64,000 bases of DNA from Sorex araneus. Taxonomy: Eukaryota > Chordata > Mammalia > Eulipotyphla > Soricidae. Below, in pieces: positions 11,526-21,397 of this stretch. The DNA is taken from assembly GCF_027595985.1 (NCBI RefSeq), contig NC_073313.1:110788552-110852551 (forward strand), given 5' to 3'. Every line of letters starts with the position of its first letter. Position 1 is the stretch's first letter. A model generated the notes under the pieces. The model saw only the letters and a program-made list of their open reading frames with translations, was not told the DNA's origin and did not search any database. A program made the position numbers and the translations under genes.

Positions 11526-12309
11526 CCTCTGCTCCTTAAAGACTATGATCCTGGAGGTCTACTAACCCATTTTGGCACCCTGCGGCTTCTGATAGAAATG
11601 CATCTAGACTGTGAACTAAGCTATAACCCCATGCCGCCCGGGGAGGGGGACATGACAGCAATGCCAGCAGCAACACCCATGTGGCGTCCACCATTTCCTA
11701 GAACTCACAACCCAGAGGTATGAGCTTACAGTGACGTGGTGCGCAAGAGATCATGGGATGGGTGTGTTACCGGCATGCTCTCAGGCCAGATGAGAGCCGG
11801 AGCAGCCGAAACACGGCACGGCCCCTCTGCTCCTTAAAGACTATGATCCAGGATGTCTACTAACCCATTTTGGCACCCTGCGGCTTCTGATAAAAACACA
11901 TCTAGACTGTGAACTGAGCTAACATAACAGAAATCCAAAACCGCACAGCTGCTGTTGTGGCTTATATAATCTAAATCTGCTGTTGAGCTTATATAATCTT
12001 CATTCTCAGCAATGGAAAACAAATTATCAAATGATGCCTTTATAGCAGGTTTGATTGTTGGGGGAAAATTCCAAATAATAATAGTGAGTTCTCTGTTGAA
12101 ATATTGAATGTATTCAAAATATAGAGAAAATAAAGTGAAAATCATTAGCCACTCAGATGGGGGGCGTAGTAGGGGGTATATTAGGGTTCTTGGTGGTGGA
12201 ACATGTGCACTGGTGAAGGGATGGTGGCTTGATCATTATATGACTGAGACTTAAACCTGAAATCTTTGTAACTTTTGTCACAGTGATTCAATAAAATAGA
12301 TTTTTTTTT
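11526..12309 (+). mobile_element. Family A composite retroelement, 784-bp copy
   Basis: Begins with two tandem copies of a ~300-bp module: 'cctctgctccttaaagacta' at 11525 and 11824, each reaching 'catctagactgtgaact'. It then has 'cagaaatccaaaaccgcaca', 'ttcattctcagcaatggaaa' and 'aataataatagtgag', and ends with the L1-like tail ('ggtggtggaacatgtgcact', 'gtgattcaataaaatag') plus oligo-T/A. Perfect 15-bp target duplications flank it. The right one contains the first seven bases of the adjacent SINE, so family A landed inside an existing SINE's 5' edge. Non-coding. Confidence 0.75.
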
Positions 12310-12324
12310 AAATTAATGGGGCTG
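12310..12324. repeat. Target-site duplication, right copy
   Basis: 'aaattaatggggctg' is identical to 11511-11525. Its last seven bases are also the SINE start. Confidence 0.75.
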
Positions 12325-12490
12325 AAGCAATAGCACAGCGGGTAGGGCGTTCGCCTTACACGCGACTGTCCCAGATTCGATTCCAGCATCTCATATGGTC
12401 TCCTGAGCACTGCCAGGAGTGAGTCCTGAGTGCAGAGCCAGGAGTAACCCCTGAGAATCGCTGAGTGTGACCCAAAAAGCAAAAAAAAAT
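12318..12490 (+). mobile_element. Type-1 SINE
   Basis: Full head ('gcacagcgggtagggcg'), box B 'gattcgattcc', body and 'gagtgtgacccaaaaagc' with an A-tail. It pre-dates the neighbouring family A insertion, whose target duplication includes its first bases. Confidence 0.85.
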
Positions 12491-13512
12491 CAATTAAAAA
12501 AGGGCTAAAGTTAAAAGATAATCAACTGAGTGGAAGGATATATTTTAAACAACACATCAAATAAAGGGTTAAAATGAAATAAAAAATAAATAAATAAAAT
12601 TCAGGATGTAAAAGGTACTCGCAGAGATCAAACACAAAAACTGAAATGAAAATCATCAAATAATGGAGAAAGGAATGAAGACATTTCACTTAGGAAGAGC
12701 AACAGTTGACCAACAGGCACATGGAAAAATGTTCACCTTGTTACTAATTATTAGGGAAATCCAATTCAAGACAACAATAAGATATCACCTTGCACCAGTG
12801 AGAATGGCACAGATCAAAAATACTGGGAAAATTCTATGATGGCTGGGGTGTGGTGAAAAGGGAACTCACATCTACTGCTTATGGGAGTGTTGCCTGGTTC
12901 AACCCTTATGGAAAACAGTATGAAAACATGTTAATAAACTAATAATTGAGCTGCCGTATTACAGCAGTTCCACTTCTGAGTATCTACCTTCAGACACAAA
13001 AATATTCATTCAAAAAACATATCCACATCATTATTTATTGCAGCACTTAGTACAATAGTTAAGACTTGAAGTCAACGACAGAGTAGATCATGAAGGACTT
13101 ATATATATATGTGTGTGTGTGTGTATATATATACATGTATATGTACATATAGATGTGTGTATACAATGAATAACAAAGCTGTAGGGATAGATGAAACCAT
13201 GCAATTATTGCAACATAGATGAAACTGGAAGATACATTAAATGAAGCTAGGAAAGAAAAAGACAGGATGATCTCAGCTATATATTGTATGTAAAAGAATT
13301 GTGTAAGAGAATTGTTTGTAAGGGTAGATGCCTAGATCATCCATGGTCTGACAGTTAAAAGGAGAATGGCAGAGAAGCAATGAAATCAAGGGAAAAGAAG
13401 AGATAGATGGGAACCAATATGGGATCTGAATAAACTGATGGTGTAAAGTAGAAGTATAGCTAAATATCCAAATCACAGAGTCAACAACACTAAAAACAAG
13501 AGATCTGAACTT
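12491..13512 (+). mobile_element. Old L1 (ORF2 C-terminal part into 3' UTR), left segment
   Basis: Recognisable ORF2 remnants: 'actaattattagggaaatcc', 'gatatcaccttgcaccagtg', 'ggtgtggtgaaaagggaact', 'ttattgcagcacttagtaca' and 'gaaactggaagatac'. The frame is broken throughout. It continues at 14982-15183 beyond the family A insertion. Confidence 0.75.
13098..13162. repeat. TA/TG-rich microsatellite
   Basis: Alternating 'tatata' and 'tgtgtg' runs lie inside the old L1 where its ORF2 sequence normally has a short 'tatatatacaca' stretch. The expansion probably grew from that. Confidence 0.75.
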
Positions 13513-13528
13513 CAACAACCAAATTTTT
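13513..13528. repeat. Target-site duplication, left copy
   Basis: 'caacaaccaaattttt' is repeated perfectly at 14966-14981. Confidence 0.85.
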
Positions 13529-14965
13529 TTAAAAAAAATTATTGAATCACCATGTGGAGGGTTACATAGTTCTCAGGATTATGTCAGTTATACAATACTC
13601 AAACACCCTTCCCTTCACCAGTGCCCATATTCCATCACCAACACCCCTAGTATACCTGCCGCCCCCTCCCACCTCCCCAGTCCCCACCCTTGTAAGTGAT
13701 AAGTTTCACTTCATTTACGCTTTATCTCGATTACATTCCATGTTTCAACACACAACTCACTACCGTTGCTGAGGTTTCCCCCAAAAAAGAAAAAGACAGT
13801 CCTATTGCCAAGGAAGCATTTGATAGTTCTCCATTGCTAAGAATATAGAGATATTAAGTCCCGCTGTTTGTTACATAACTTTTCTTTCTTCCCCCCTTGC
13901 CCCGCGCCACTGAGTTCACTCCTGTTTAGTAATCGCCACGCTGTCTGACAAAGGGGAAAAAAACCGAAGAGGATGGTTATTTCCCGTCATCAGCCGGCAT
14001 GGGGCTCTGGCTTAGTTGATAGTCTAGTAGTGTGTCTGCAAGCAGTTTCTGGAACTAAAGGTATTGCGCTGGTATCGGCTCCGGCTCGAGATTCCACCAG
14101 CGTCCCGCTGTTCCATGTACATAATTTTTCCCCTTATATCCCATTCCCACGCCACCAGGTCTGTTTGCTTAATGGACATCACACTGTGGTTGACGCCACG
14201 CCGCGTTTCTTCCCGAGAAAGAAGGATATTTCTTCTCAGCCAGCGTGGGGATATAGCTTAGTTCAGTCTAGAGAGATGGCTACCACTTTGATTGCCTTCA
14301 ATATTTCAGCAAAAGACTTACTATTCTTGTTAGGATCTCCCACAAAAGTCCGACCCGTTAAAAAGGAACCATTACATATTGTTGATGCTAAGATGACATT
14401 AGGTCATCTTAGCATGACCTAATGCAATATGCAGCGGCCGCGCGGTTTTGGGTCCGTATAAAGTCCAGGGAAAGTACAACCAGAAATAACATCACTACAA
14501 ACTTTTACCCTTTTATGGTGCTCATAAGATGGAGAAACCTAGAGAGAGGTTCGGCGTCTCCATTTTGCGCTCAGAAAGCAGTGGACCCTGCGCTGTGCTC
14601 GGGAGGAAGGGGTTGAGAGAGAGAGGTTAAAAGAATTGGGGAATGCCCGGTTTCCACTGTCTCAGCCCGCCGTGGGGTCTCCGATCCCATGCCGGAATTA
14701 GTTCAGTGGGCTGCTCGGAGTCCAAGGGCGCTCTTTTGGGCTCTTCCATCATGCTCGATCCACAGCAGGGCCAGAAGGGACACACACGTGGGGGAGGTGG
14801 GTTTAAGTATCTATCTGCGGTGGGGTCTCCCGCGCCCGCGCGTCCTGTTTCAGCTGGCTCGGAGTCTCCATTTTGCGCTCAGAAAGCCGTGGACCCTGCG
14901 CTGTGCTCGGGAGGAAGGGGTTGAGAGAGAGAGGTTAAAAGAATTGGGAAATGCCCGGTTTCCAC
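13529..14965 (-). mobile_element. Family A composite retroelement, long copy (1437 bp)
   Basis: Read on the minus strand: two tandem 5' modules with a 308-bp period ('gcgcaaaatggagac' is at 14869-14878 and 14561-14570 on the plus strand); a 'gcgcggccgctgc' block at 14433; the 'caataatagtg'-type segment; two copies of the 'tctagactgaactaagc' block (near 14270 and 14010); the 'agcaatgg' block; and an L1-like 3' tail. Perfect 16-bp target duplications and the right joint TTTTT/AA show L1-type integration into the 3' UTR of an older L1. No conserved open frame: the 149- and 114-residue frames on the opposite strand are not shared with the copy at 31971. Confidence 0.8.
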
Positions 14966-14981
14966 CAACAACCAAATTTTT
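14966..14981. repeat. Target-site duplication, right copy
   Basis: 'caacaaccaaattttt' is identical to 13513-13528. Confidence 0.85.
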
Positions 14982-15183
14982 AAATGTGTCTGTCAAGGTG
15001 ACAGACTGGAGATGGGGCTGGGTTTTGGGATAGAAGGGAACCTGGGAACCCTGGTAGATGGAAGAAGATACTCATGGTAGTATTGGTGCTGTTTTTGAAA
15101 CAGTATGCCTAAACCCAAACATGAAGAACTTTGTAAATCATGGTGCTCTAATGAAATATTTCATTTATTTTTTTAAAAATTTA
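14982..15183 (+). mobile_element. Old L1 3' UTR, right segment
   Basis: Continuation of the L1 broken at 13512: 'gacagactggagatgggg', 'agtattggtgctgtttttg', 'gaactttgtaaatcatgg' and an AT-rich tail. L1-A is inserted at its very end. Confidence 0.7.
15175..15183. repeat. Candidate target-site duplication of L1-A, left
   Basis: 'aaaaattta' also occurs at 21181-21189 directly after the L1-A A-tail. It is short and low-complexity, so chance similarity is possible. Confidence 0.45.
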
Positions 15184-15891
15184 TCGAATCGGCCCCACTC
15201 CCCGCCCCCTGCCCGCCGCGGCTCGGGGCTTCTCCTGAAGCCCCTGCCTGGCACCTTTCCGCCGCCGCTGTCGGATCCTGACCAATCTCCATCCTGCAGG
15301 TAAACAGGCAATCCCTTGGAGAGCCTGCCTCAGCGCGGAGAAGCTCCCCTCCCCGCCCCCTGCCCGCCGCGGCTCGGGGCTTCTCCTGAAGCCCCTGCCT
15401 GGCACCTTTCCGCCGCCGCCGTCTGATCCTGATCAATCCCCACTCTGCTGCTTAGGGGCGTGTCCTCATCTCAGGGGGCGTGGCCTAAAAGTGGGCGTGG
15501 CCTCTTTCCGGAGCGGCCAACGCTAACGCGGCCGCAGTTATTTTTTTTTTACCATTCCATGCCTTCTCCTTTGGCCACAATTGATAGAATTCATTCTATC
15601 TGTGTCTTAGTGGGCGTGGTCTAAAGTGGGCGTGGCCTCCTCTCAGAGCGGCCAACGCTAACGCGGCCGCAGTTATTCTTTGCTACCTCAGCTCAATCCG
15701 TACTGTGTATTCCTTTGAAAACTCACTTTTGCGATCTCAAACATTTACGCAAAATAGCCATTAGCTTAGGCTGACAGTATAAAAGCTATCAGTGAATAAG
15801 GGAAGTTTAGCACAATCGGAGCCCCTTCTTCCCACAAAAAGGAAGAGGAATAAATAACTACAAGCTTCCAACTCTGCACTTCCGTGACAAT
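15184..15891 (+). promoter_or_regulatory. L1-A 5' UTR with tandem promoter-like units
   Basis: CpG-rich, unlike its surroundings. Two unit types repeat in tandem: a GC-rich unit of period 151 bp ('gcccgccgcg' at 15211 and 15362) and a second unit of period 135 bp containing 'gagcggccaacgctaacg' (15511 and 15646). Four exact GGGCGTGG boxes (15476, 15493, 15612, 15628), resembling Sp/KLF sites, come as two close pairs. A TATA-like 'tataaaa' is at 15778-15784, about 108 bp before the ORF1 ATG. Promoter function is inferred from position and from known L1 biology. Confidence 0.75.
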
Positions 15892-16854
15892 ATGAAGAAA
15901 CAGCGAAAATCCCCTCCACCAAGAGAGGGAGAAGAAAAGATACTAGAAACCTCAAAAGAGTCTCCCAACATCTACGACCTCTCAGATAAACAATTCAGAG
16001 AGGAAATATGGAGGAGAGTCGACCTACTCCAAGCAACTATGGAACAGACATCCAATAAATTAAGGGAGGAGATGAATCAAGCGCTGGAACGGTCTACCAA
16101 GAAAATACAGGAACAAATGAGAGCAGAAATGAGAGCAGAAATTTCAAACCTTCGAACCGAAGTCTCACAAATAAAGCAATCGGTAGATGAAATAAAAATC
16201 TCACTAGATGCCCTCAACAGCAGAATGACTACAGCCGAAGACAGAATCAGCGAGCTTGAGGATGAGCTGCAGAAAGCTTACAGACAGCAACAAATAATGG
16301 CCAAAGACCTCAAAATGGCTATAGAGCGAATCAGAGCCCTGGGGGATGACTTCAAGAGGAACAACATAAGAATCATTGGAGTACCAGAACCACAGGGAAG
16401 TAACCCCAATGAAAAAAACATAGTCAAAGACATCATCACTAAGAAATTCCCAGAGCTGGAGAAGGCAGGCGTCCAGATACAAGAAGTCCGAAGAGTGCCA
16501 GCAAAAAGAGACCCAAATAAAAAGACTCCAAGGCATATCATAGTCAGAATGGCGGATGCTGTAGATAGAGACACAATTCTACAAGTAGCAAGGTCAAAGA
16601 GGGAAATCACATACAAAGGAGCACCCCTCAGATTTACGGCCGATCTGTCAGAAGAAACCCTCCGAGCCCGAAGACAATGGTGGGACATAGTGAAAAAACT
16701 CAACGAAATGAATGCCTCACCAAGAATACTTTATCCAGCTAAACTCTCACTCAAACTGGAAGGAACCATACACTATTTCTCGGATAAACAACAGCTCAGG
16801 AACTTCATAGACTCAAAACCAATCTTGAAAGAAGGTCTAAAGGGGCTACTGTAA
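15892..16854 (+). CDS. L1 ORF1 protein (RNA-binding chaperone), intact
   Basis: 320 residues, close to the 338 of human ORF1p. ORF1p trimerises and binds L1 RNA to form the cytoplasmic ribonucleoprotein needed for retrotransposition. Visible here: a basic N-terminus; a long heptad-rich coiled coil over roughly residues 40-150 ('SDKQFREEIWRRVDLLQA', 'MRAEISNLRTEVSQIKQSVD'); an RRM-type core beginning around 'NNIRIIGVPEPQGSN'; and a C-terminal domain with 'LRARRQWWDIVKKLNE' and 'PAKLSL'. The ATG follows the 5' UTR directly and is shared with L1-B. The stop lies 42 bp before the ORF2 ATG. All codons are open. Confidence 0.93.
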   Translation: MKKQRKSPPPREGEEKILETSKESPNIYDLSDKQFREEIWRRVDLLQATMEQTSNKLREEMNQALERSTKKIQEQMRAEMRAEISNLRTEVSQIKQSVDEIKISLDALNSRMTTAEDRISELEDELQKAYRQQQIMAKDLKMAIERIRALGDDFKRNNIRIIGVPEPQGSNPNEKNIVKDIITKKFPELEKAGVQIQEVRRVPAKRDPNKKTPRHIIVRMADAVDRDTILQVARSKREITYKGAPLRFTADLSEETLRARRQWWDIVKKLNEMNASPRILYPAKLSLKLEGTIHYFSDKQQLRNFIDSKPILKEGLKGLL

Positions 16855-16896
16855 GACAAGGAGGAGCCCCATAAGAACAACAAATCCCACAGAAAG

Positions 16897-19800
16897 ATGA
16901 CACAAAACCACATCACAATAATCTCTCTCAATGTCAATGGACTAAATGCACCTATCAAAAGACACAGAGTGGCTAAATGGATCCGGAAATTAAACCCAAC
17001 ATTCTGTTGCCTGCAAGAAACACACCTGAACAAACAGAATAAACATAGACTCAAAGTCAAAGGATGGAAAACAATCCTCCAAGCAAACAACCCCCTTAAA
17101 AAAGCTGGAGTGGCCATCCTGGTATCCGACAACATAGATTTCAGGATGAAAAAGATCAAAAGGGACAGCGAAGGTCATTTTCTGTTTATCAAGGGATATG
17201 TACAACAGGAAGAAATCACACTCTTAAACGTATATGCTCCTAACAAACGACCGGCTAAATATTTAAAACGACTCCTAACAGACTTCAAAGAGGACATCAC
17301 TAACAGCACAATTGTAGTCGGAGACTTCAATATGGCCTTATCACCTCTAGATAGATCCACAAGAACAAAACTCAACAAGGAAACACTGACTCTGAATGAA
17401 GAAATTGAACAGAGAGGCCTAATAGACCTATACAGGGCCTTACACCCCAAAAAGAAAGAATACACATTCTTTTCCAGTGCACATGGAACATTTTCAAAAA
17501 TAGACCATGTACTGGGCCCCAGAACATACCTCAATAGAATCGGAAAAATAGAAATTGTATCAACCATCTTTTCAGACCACGATGCGCTGAAGATAGAAGC
17601 TAACCACCCACAAATACGGAAAATCAAATCAAACACCTGGAAATTAAACAATTCCATGTTGAACAATGAGTGGGTCAAGAAGGAAATCAAGGAAGAAATC
17701 AAAAGATACTTAGAAATAAATGAGAATGAAGACACGAGCTACCAAAACCTATGGGACGCAGCTAAAGCCGTGTTAAGGGGAAAATTTATAGCTCTCCAAG
17801 CATTCCTCAGGAAGGAAGAAAGGATCCACATAGATAGCTTGACTTCACGACTCAAGACCCTAGAAGAGGACCAGAGAAAGGACCCCAAACCAGACCGAAG
17901 GAAAGAAATAATAAAAATTAGAGCAGAAATTAATGACATCGAAACCAAAAAAACAATCCGAAAGATCAATGAAACAAAGAATTGGTTCTTTGAGAAAATA
18001 AATAAGATTGATAAACCGCTAGCAAGTCTCACAAAGAAAGAAAGAGAGAAAACTCTAATAAATCGAATCAGAAATGAAAAGGGGGACATCATAACAGAAA
18101 CCAGTGAGATTCAAAAGATCATTAGAGACTACTTTGAAAGTTTTTACGCCACAAAAAAGGAGAACCTAAAAGAAATGGATGGATTCCTTGATTCCTATAA
18201 TCTCCCAACACTGAAGAAAGAAGACCTGGAATACCTGAATAGACCCATCAATGTTAAGGAAATTGAAACGGTAATCAAAAACCTCCCCAAAAACAAAAGC
18301 CCAGGCCCAGATGGTTTCACTGGCGAATTCTTCCAAACATTTAAAGAAGACCTATTGCCTGTTTTCCTCAAACTTTTCCAGGAAATTGAAAAAACAGGAA
18401 CTCTCCCAAACAGTTTCTATGAAGCACATATCTCCCTAATACCAAAAGCAAACAAAGACACCACTAAGAAAGAAAATTACAGACCAATTTCCCTGATGAA
18501 CACCGATGCGAAGATCCTCAACAAAATACTAGCAAATAGGATCCAACAACTCATCAAAAAGATCATACATCACGACCAAGTGGGATTCATCCCAGGGATG
18601 CAAGGATGGTTTAACATTCGGAAATCAATCAACATAATCCAGCATATCAACAAAAGGAAAGATAAAAACCATATGATCATATCAATAGATGCAGAGAAAG
18701 CATTTGACAAGATCCAACATCCTTTCATGATGAAAACCCTCGCCAAAATGGGGTTTGGAGGAACTTTCCTCAAGATAGTCGAAGCCATCTATCACAAGCC
18801 TACGGCAAGCATTATCCTCAACGGGGAAAAACTAAGGGCCTTTCGTCTGAGATCTGGCACAAGACAAGGATGCCCACTCTCACCACTCCTCTTCAATATA
18901 GTACTGGAAGTACTTGCGATAGCTATTAGACAAGAAAAAGAGATTAAGGGCATCCAGATAGGAAGGGAAGAAATCAAACTCTCACTATTTGCAGACGACA
19001 TGATACTATATCTAGAGAAGCCTAAAACCTCTACTAAGAAACTCTTAGAAACAATAGACTTATACAGTAAAGTTGCAGGCTACAAAATCAATACCCAAAA
19101 ATCCATGGCCTTCATATATGCAAACAATGAGGCAGAGGAAAGGGACATGAAAAAAGCAATCCCATTCACAATCGTGCCCCAGAAAATCAGGTACCTCGGA
19201 ATCAGCTTAACCAAGGAAGTAAAAGACCTTTACAAAGAAAACTACATAACGCTACTCCATGAAATCAAAGAGGACATGAGGAAATGGAAACATATACCCT
19301 GCTCGTGGATAGGGAGAATCAATGTTGTCAAAATGGCAATACTCCCTAAAGCATTATACAGATTCAATGCGATCCCTATAAATATACCCATGACACTCTT
19401 CAAAGAAATGGATCAAGCAATCCTAAAATTCATATGGAATAACAAACGTCCAAGGATAGCTAAAACAATTCTTGGGAAAAAGATGATGGGAGGCATCACC
19501 ATCCCCAACCTCAAACTTTACTACAAAGCAGTAACAATTAAAACAGCATGGTACTGGAACAAAGGCAGAGCCGTAGACCAATGGAACAGGGTGGAATATC
19601 CCTACACACAACCCCAAATGTATGACCATCTAATCTTTGATAAGGGAGCAAGAGATGTGAAGTGGAGCAAGGAAAGCCTCTTTAACAAATGGTGCTGGCA
19701 CAACTGGACAACCACATGCAAAAAAATGGATTTAGACCTTGACCTGACACCATGCACAAAAGTCAGATCAAAATGGATTAAAGACCTCAACATTAGACCA

Positions 19801-20715
19801 CAAACCATAAGGTACATTGAAGACAAGGTCGGCGAAACCCTCCACGATATTGAAGATAAAGGTATCTTCAAAGGTGACACGGAACTAAGCAATCTAGTAA
19901 AAACAGAGATCAACAAATGGGACTACATTAAACTAAAAAGCTTCTGCACCGCAAGAGATACATTGACCAGAATCCAAAGACTATCCACAGAATGGGAAAG
20001 GATATTTACACAATACCCATCAGATAAGGGGTTGATATCAATGGTATACAAAGCACTGGTTGAACTCTACAAGAAGAAAACATCCAACCCCATCAAAAAA
20101 TGGGGCGAAGAAATGAACAGAAACTTTACCAAGGAAGAAATACGAATGGCCAAAAGGCACATGAATAAGTGTTCTGCATCACTAATCATCAGAGAGATGC
20201 AGATCAAAACAACTTTGAGATACCACCTCACACCACAGAGACTAGCACACATCCAAAAGAGCAAAAGCAACCGCTGTTGGAGAGGATGTGGGGAGAAAGG
20301 GACCCTTCTTCACTGCTGGTGGGAATGCCGACTGGTTCAGCCCTTCTGGAAAACAATTTGGACGACTCTCAAAAAATTAGATATTGAATTCCCATTTGAC
20401 CCAGCAATACCACTGCTGGGAATATATCCCAGAGAGGCAAAAAAGTACAATCGAAACAACATCTGCACATGTATGTTCATCGCAGCACTGTTTACAATAG
20501 CCAGAATCTGGAAAAAACCCGAATGCCCCAGAACGGATGACTGGTTGAGGAAACTTTGGCACATCTATACAATGGAATACTATGCAGCTGTTAGAAAAAA
20601 GGAGGTCAAGAATTTTGTAGTCAAGTGGATGGGCATGAAAAGTTTCATGCTGAGTGAAATGAGTCAGAAAGAGAGAGACAGACATAGAAAGATTGCACTC
20701 ATCTATGGTATATAG
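16897..20715 (+). CDS. L1 ORF2 protein (endonuclease/reverse transcriptase), intact
   Basis: 1272 residues, against 1275 in human L1. It nicks genomic DNA at TTTT/AA-like sites and copies L1, and often SINE, RNA into the nick (target-primed reverse transcription). Endonuclease at residues 1-240, with N14 ('SLNVNG'), E41 ('CLQETH'), D143 ('VVGDFN') and the 'SDH' at 226-228. Reverse transcriptase with 'GPDGF', 'LIPKANKD', 'YRPISLMN', '[12 protein letters not shown]' and the catalytic 'FADD' at 698-701, then 'YLGIS'. The C-terminal Cys/His segment is near residues 1127-1144 ('CWRGCG', 'HCWWEC'). Every catalytic position I know for human ORF2 is present. Translation presumably depends on ORF1, as in other L1s. 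Confidence 0.95.
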   Translation: MTQNHITIISLNVNGLNAPIKRHRVAKWIRKLNPTFCCLQETHLNKQNKHRLKVKGWKTILQANNPLKKAGVAILVSDNIDFRMKKIKRDSEGHFLFIKGYVQQEEITLLNVYAPNKRPAKYLKRLLTDFKEDITNSTIVVGDFNMALSPLDRSTRTKLNKETLTLNEEIEQRGLIDLYRALHPKKKEYTFFSSAHGTFSKIDHVLGPRTYLNRIGKIEIVSTIFSDHDALKIEANHPQIRKIKSNTWKLNNSMLNNEWVKKEIKEEIKRYLEINENEDTSYQNLWDAAKAVLRGKFIALQAFLRKEERIHIDSLTSRLKTLEEDQRKDPKPDRRKEIIKIRAEINDIETKKTIRKINETKNWFFEKINKIDKPLASLTKKEREKTLINRIRNEKGDIITETSEIQKIIRDYFESFYATKKENLKEMDGFLDSYNLPTLKKEDLEYLNRPINVKEIETVIKNLPKNKSPGPDGFTGEFFQTFKEDLLPVFLKLFQEIEKTGTLPNSFYEAHISLIPKANKDTTKKENYRPISLMNTDAKILNKILANRIQQLIKKIIHHDQVGFIPGMQGWFNIRKSINIIQHINKRKDKNHMIISIDAEKAFDKIQHPFMMKTLAKMGFGGTFLKIVEAIYHKPTASIILNGEKLRAFRLRSGTRQGCPLSPLLFNIVLEVLAIAIRQEKEIKGIQIGREEIKLSLFADDMILYLEKPKTSTKKLLETIDLYSKVAGYKINTQKSMAFIYANNEAEERDMKKAIPFTIVPQKIRYLGISLTKEVKDLYKENYITLLHEIKEDMRKWKHIPCSWIGRINVVKMAILPKALYRFNAIPINIPMTLFKEMDQAILKFIWNNKRPRIAKTILGKKMMGGITIPNLKLYYKAVTIKTAWYWNKGRAVDQWNRVEYPYTQPQMYDHLIFDKGARDVKWSKESLFNKWCWHNWTTTCKKMDLDLDLTPCTKVRSKWIKDLNIRPQTIRYIEDKVGETLHDIEDKGIFKGDTELSNLVKTEINKWDYIKLKSFCTARDTLTRIQRLSTEWERIFTQYPSDKGLISMVYKALVELYKKKTSNPIKKWGEEMNRNFTKEEIRMAKRHMNKCSASLIIREMQIKTTLRYHLTPQRLAHIQKSKSNRCWRGCGEKGTLLHCWWECRLVQPFWKTIWTTLKKLDIEFPFDPAIPLLGIYPREAKKYNRNNICTCMFIAALFTIARIWKKPECPRTDDWLRKLWHIYTMEYYAAVRKKEVKNFVVKWMGMKSFMLSEMSQKERDRHRKIALIYGI

Positions 20716-21180
20716 AATAACGGAGTGGGAGACTAACACCCAAGAACTGTAGAAATAAGTACCAGGAGGTTGACTCCATGGCTTCGAGGCTGGCCTCACG
20801 TTCCGGGGAAAGGTCAACTCAGAGAAGCGATCACCAACTACATTGTAGTTGAAGGCCATGTGGGGGAAGGGAGTTGCGGGCTGAATGAGGGCTAGAGACT
20901 GAGCACAGCGGCCACTCAACACCTTTATTGCAAACCACAACAGCTAATTAGAGAGAGAAAACAGAAGGGAATGCCTTGCCACAGTGGCAGGGTGGGGTGG
21001 GGGTGAGATGGGATTGGGGAGGGTGGGAGGGACGCTGGGTTTACGGGTGGTGGAGAATGGGCACTGGTGAAGGGATGGGTTCCCAAACTTTGTATGAGGG
21101 AAGTATAAGCACAAAAGTGTATAAATCTGTAACTGTACCCTCAAGGTGATTCTCTAATTAAAAATAAATAAATTTAAAAA
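20716..21180 (+). mobile_element. L1-A 3' UTR and A-rich tail
   Basis: Contains a block shared by all young copies ('ccaggaggttgactccatgg'), a G-rich tract at about 20985-21052 with several runs of three or more G on this strand (quadruplex-capable), 'ggtggtggagaatgggcact', and the end 'gtgattctctaattaaaaat' plus A/T tail. The last ~150 bp is the block that family A elements share. Confidence 0.85.
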
Positions 21181-21189
21181 AAAAATTTA
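21181..21189. repeat. Candidate target-site duplication of L1-A, right
   Basis: 'aaaaattta' matches 15175-15183; short and A/T-only. Confidence 0.45.
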
Positions 21190-21395
21190 GAAACGCCCTA
21201 AATGCTTATTTACAAAAATAGTGTGTAAATTTGTACAGTGAAATATTTCATAGCAAAGAAAAATGAAAGAACTATAACTATTTATAATGATCTGACTTTA
21301 TCTTAAGTTGGTTCATGGAAACAAAACAAGACCCAGAGAATTATGTATAATAAGATATTCTTTCTATAAAAAATAAACAATCAATTTAGATCAAA
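21190..21395 (+). mobile_element. Old L1 ORF2 end fragment
   Basis: 'aaatgcttatttacaaaaat', 'gtgaaatatttcatagcaaag' (key part 'aaatatttcatagc') and 'gaactataactatttataat' resemble the diverged L1 ORF2 C-terminus, where intact L1 has 'atggaatactatgcagc'. Short and decayed. Confidence 0.5.
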
Positions 21396-21397
21396 AA

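Larger units (their letters stand above)
15184..21180 (+). mobile_element. L1-A: full-length LINE-1 with both ORFs open
   Basis: Complete non-LTR retrotransposon of about 6.0 kb: GC-rich 5' UTR (15184-15891), ORF1, a 42-bp spacer, ORF2, 3' UTR with a G-rich tract, and an A-rich tail. Neither ORF has a premature stop or frameshift, so it may encode active retrotransposition machinery. It differs from L1-B at roughly a dozen of 958 compared ORF2 residues, indicating that both belong to one young family. Whether it actually moves cannot be told from sequence. Confidence 0.93.

Noticed and set aside
13973-15033. Overlapping open frames of 149, 93 and 114 residues
   Set aside because: They lie antisense to a family A element, and the last two are frames of the same tandem 308-bp module. 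No protein family features.
15173-15436. Arg/Gly-rich minus-strand frames of 87 and 74 residues
   Set aside because: Product of the tandem GC-rich L1 5' UTR units; the repeated 'GLQEKPRA' simply reflects the 151-bp DNA repeat.
16204-20940. Many minus-strand frames opposite L1-A ORF1/ORF2 (and plus-strand ones opposite L1-B)
   Set aside because: Antisense shadows of L1 coding sequence; hydrophobic composition comes from the A-rich sense strand.
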